This document shows positions 6,115 to 6,475 of a DNA stretch of 6,475 nucleotides, piece by piece. Source of the DNA: an uncultured Clostridia bacterium. GTDB taxonomy: Bacteria > Bacillota > Clostridia > Christensenellales > Borkfalkiaceae. The notes beneath the pieces are model-generated. The model saw nothing but the letters and a program-made list of their open reading frames with translations. It searched no databases and was not told the origin of the DNA. Both the position numbers and the translations under genes were made by a program. How positions within the stretch are numbered: position 1 is the stretch's first letter; every line of letters starts with the position of its first letter. The stretch is from contig CALVZR010000072.1 of NCBI GenBank assembly GCA_944372565.1, positions 1 through 6,475 of the forward strand. Reading direction: 5' to 3'.

Positions 6115-6143
6115 TTGCTTAAACTTTTCCCCCATGGTATAAT
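6115..6143 (+). promoter_or_regulatory. Promoter of the acetyltransferase-like gene
   Basis: TTGCTT (6115-6120) and TATAAT (6138-6143) are separated by 17 bp. The -10 is preceded by TGG, making an extended -10 (TGNTATAAT), so this should be a good sigma-A promoter. The hexamers and spacing are the same as in the esterase promoter. The start is expected near 6150, about 27 nt before the GTG codon. Confidence -1.
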
Positions 6144-6160
6144 ATTTCCATTCCATCGAT

Positions 6161-6167
6161 AAGGAGG
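6161..6167 (+). promoter_or_regulatory. Ribosome binding site supporting a GTG start
   Basis: AAGGAGG is a near-perfect match to the 16S 3' end, with 9 nt between it and GTG at 6177. No in-frame ATG lies nearby upstream, so the GTG is taken as the start. Confidence -1.
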
Positions 6168-6176
6168 AACTTCTTT

Positions 6177-6475
6177 GTGAAAAACAAGCCCGTTGTGCCC
6201 GAATACTGTCTGTTTCAGGGCTGTTATAACCCCGCTTACGAGGCGGAAATCGCCAAATGCAAGGATAAATGTTTCCGCTATAATCAGCTTCACCCCAACG
6301 ATGCGGAAGGGCAGAAAAAACTTCTTTTAGAAATTCTGGGCAAAATGGGAGAAAACGTCGTCGTAACGCCCCCGTTCTGGTGCGACTACGGCTACAACAT
6401 CTCCGTGGGAAATTCCTTTTACTCCAACCACAACCTGCTCATTCAGAACGGCGTGAAGGTTACCTTCGGCGATAA
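6177..6475 (+). CDS. Maltose/galactoside O-acetyltransferase-like protein, partial (C-terminus beyond right edge)
   Basis: The frame runs from GTG for 99 codons to the window edge without a stop. Residues 15-60 form the helical N-terminal (Mac-type) domain seen in LacA/Maa enzymes, with LHPNDAEGQKKLLLEIL (38-54). It is followed by the family hallmark PPFWCDYGYNISVGNSFYSN (65-84) and the start of the left-handed hexapeptide helix (NLLIQNGVKVTFGD, 86-99). These enzymes move acetyl from acetyl-CoA to a hydroxyl of a sugar, usually in the cytoplasm as trimers. The catalytic histidine should lie just past the edge and cannot be checked. Odd points: cysteines at 11, 16, 28, 32 and 69, and Asn91-Gly92 where LacA has Asp92-Asp93 and Maa has Asp-Val, so the acceptor may not be the usual one. 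Family assignment is firm; substrate unknown. Confidence -1.
   Translation, partial: MKNKPVVPEYCLFQGCYNPAYEAEIAKCKDKCFRYNQLHPNDAEGQKKLLLEILGKMGENVVVTPPFWCDYGYNISVGNSFYSNHNLLIQNGVKVTFGD

Noticed and set aside
6024..6293. Minus-strand frames 5887-6156 and 6024-6293
   Set aside because: They cross the acetyltransferase promoter and its start, are basic low-complexity sequence, and have no family motifs.

Overview
The window looks like a piece of an uncultured Gram-positive (Bacillota, Clostridia-like) chromosome with a moderate GC content, roughly half. The signs are strong AGGAGG/GAGGGG-type ribosome binding sites, a lipoprotein-anchored sugar-binding protein with no ATPase gene beside its permeases, sigma-A-type promoters (TTGACT/TATGAT and TTGCTT/TATAAT, all with 17-bp spacers), and an AraC-family regulator of the kind that accompanies CUT1 sugar importers in this phylum. 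I cannot place the organism below class, and even that is inference.

The left two thirds (1-4022, minus strand) is one tightly packed operon, transcribed right to left. It encodes a 566-residue lipoprotein substrate-binding protein, a MalF-like permease (its start codon overlaps the previous stop as TGATG), a MalG-like permease (3-nt gap), and a secreted or surface protein (5-nt gap) that runs off the left edge. A candidate promoter with a weak -35 lies about 35-65 nt upstream of the binding-protein gene. Just behind it are three helically phased AT-rich repeats that could be an activator site. No ATP-binding subunit is present, so energy probably comes from a shared MsmX-type ATPase encoded elsewhere.

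The middle (4153-5169, minus strand) is a self-contained regulator unit: a consensus promoter (5141-5169), a short leader with two overlapping, mutually exclusive palindromes (5092-5133), an AraC/XylS-type regulator of 288 residues (4208-5074), and an intrinsic terminator (4153-4182) separating it from the transport operon. The promoter position shows that the longer reading-frame start at 5164 cannot be used.

The right part (5189-6475, plus strand) holds two genes pointing away from the regulator. The first is an alpha/beta hydrolase of the HGGG/GxSxG (hormone-sensitive-lipase-like) esterase type. The second is the start of a maltose/galactoside O-acetyltransferase-like hexapeptide-repeat enzyme, cut by the right edge. 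Each has its own TTGCTT-N17-TATAAT promoter.

Taken together the window reads as a carbohydrate-uptake locus: capture (lipoprotein and secreted protein), import (two permeases), local control (AraC-type protein), and enzymes that may remove and add acyl groups on sugars. The substrate cannot be read from the sequence. I found no RNA genes, CRISPR arrays, transposases or phage genes. The most unusual structure is the double-palindrome leader of the regulator. I do not see clear evidence for a wholly new biological system.
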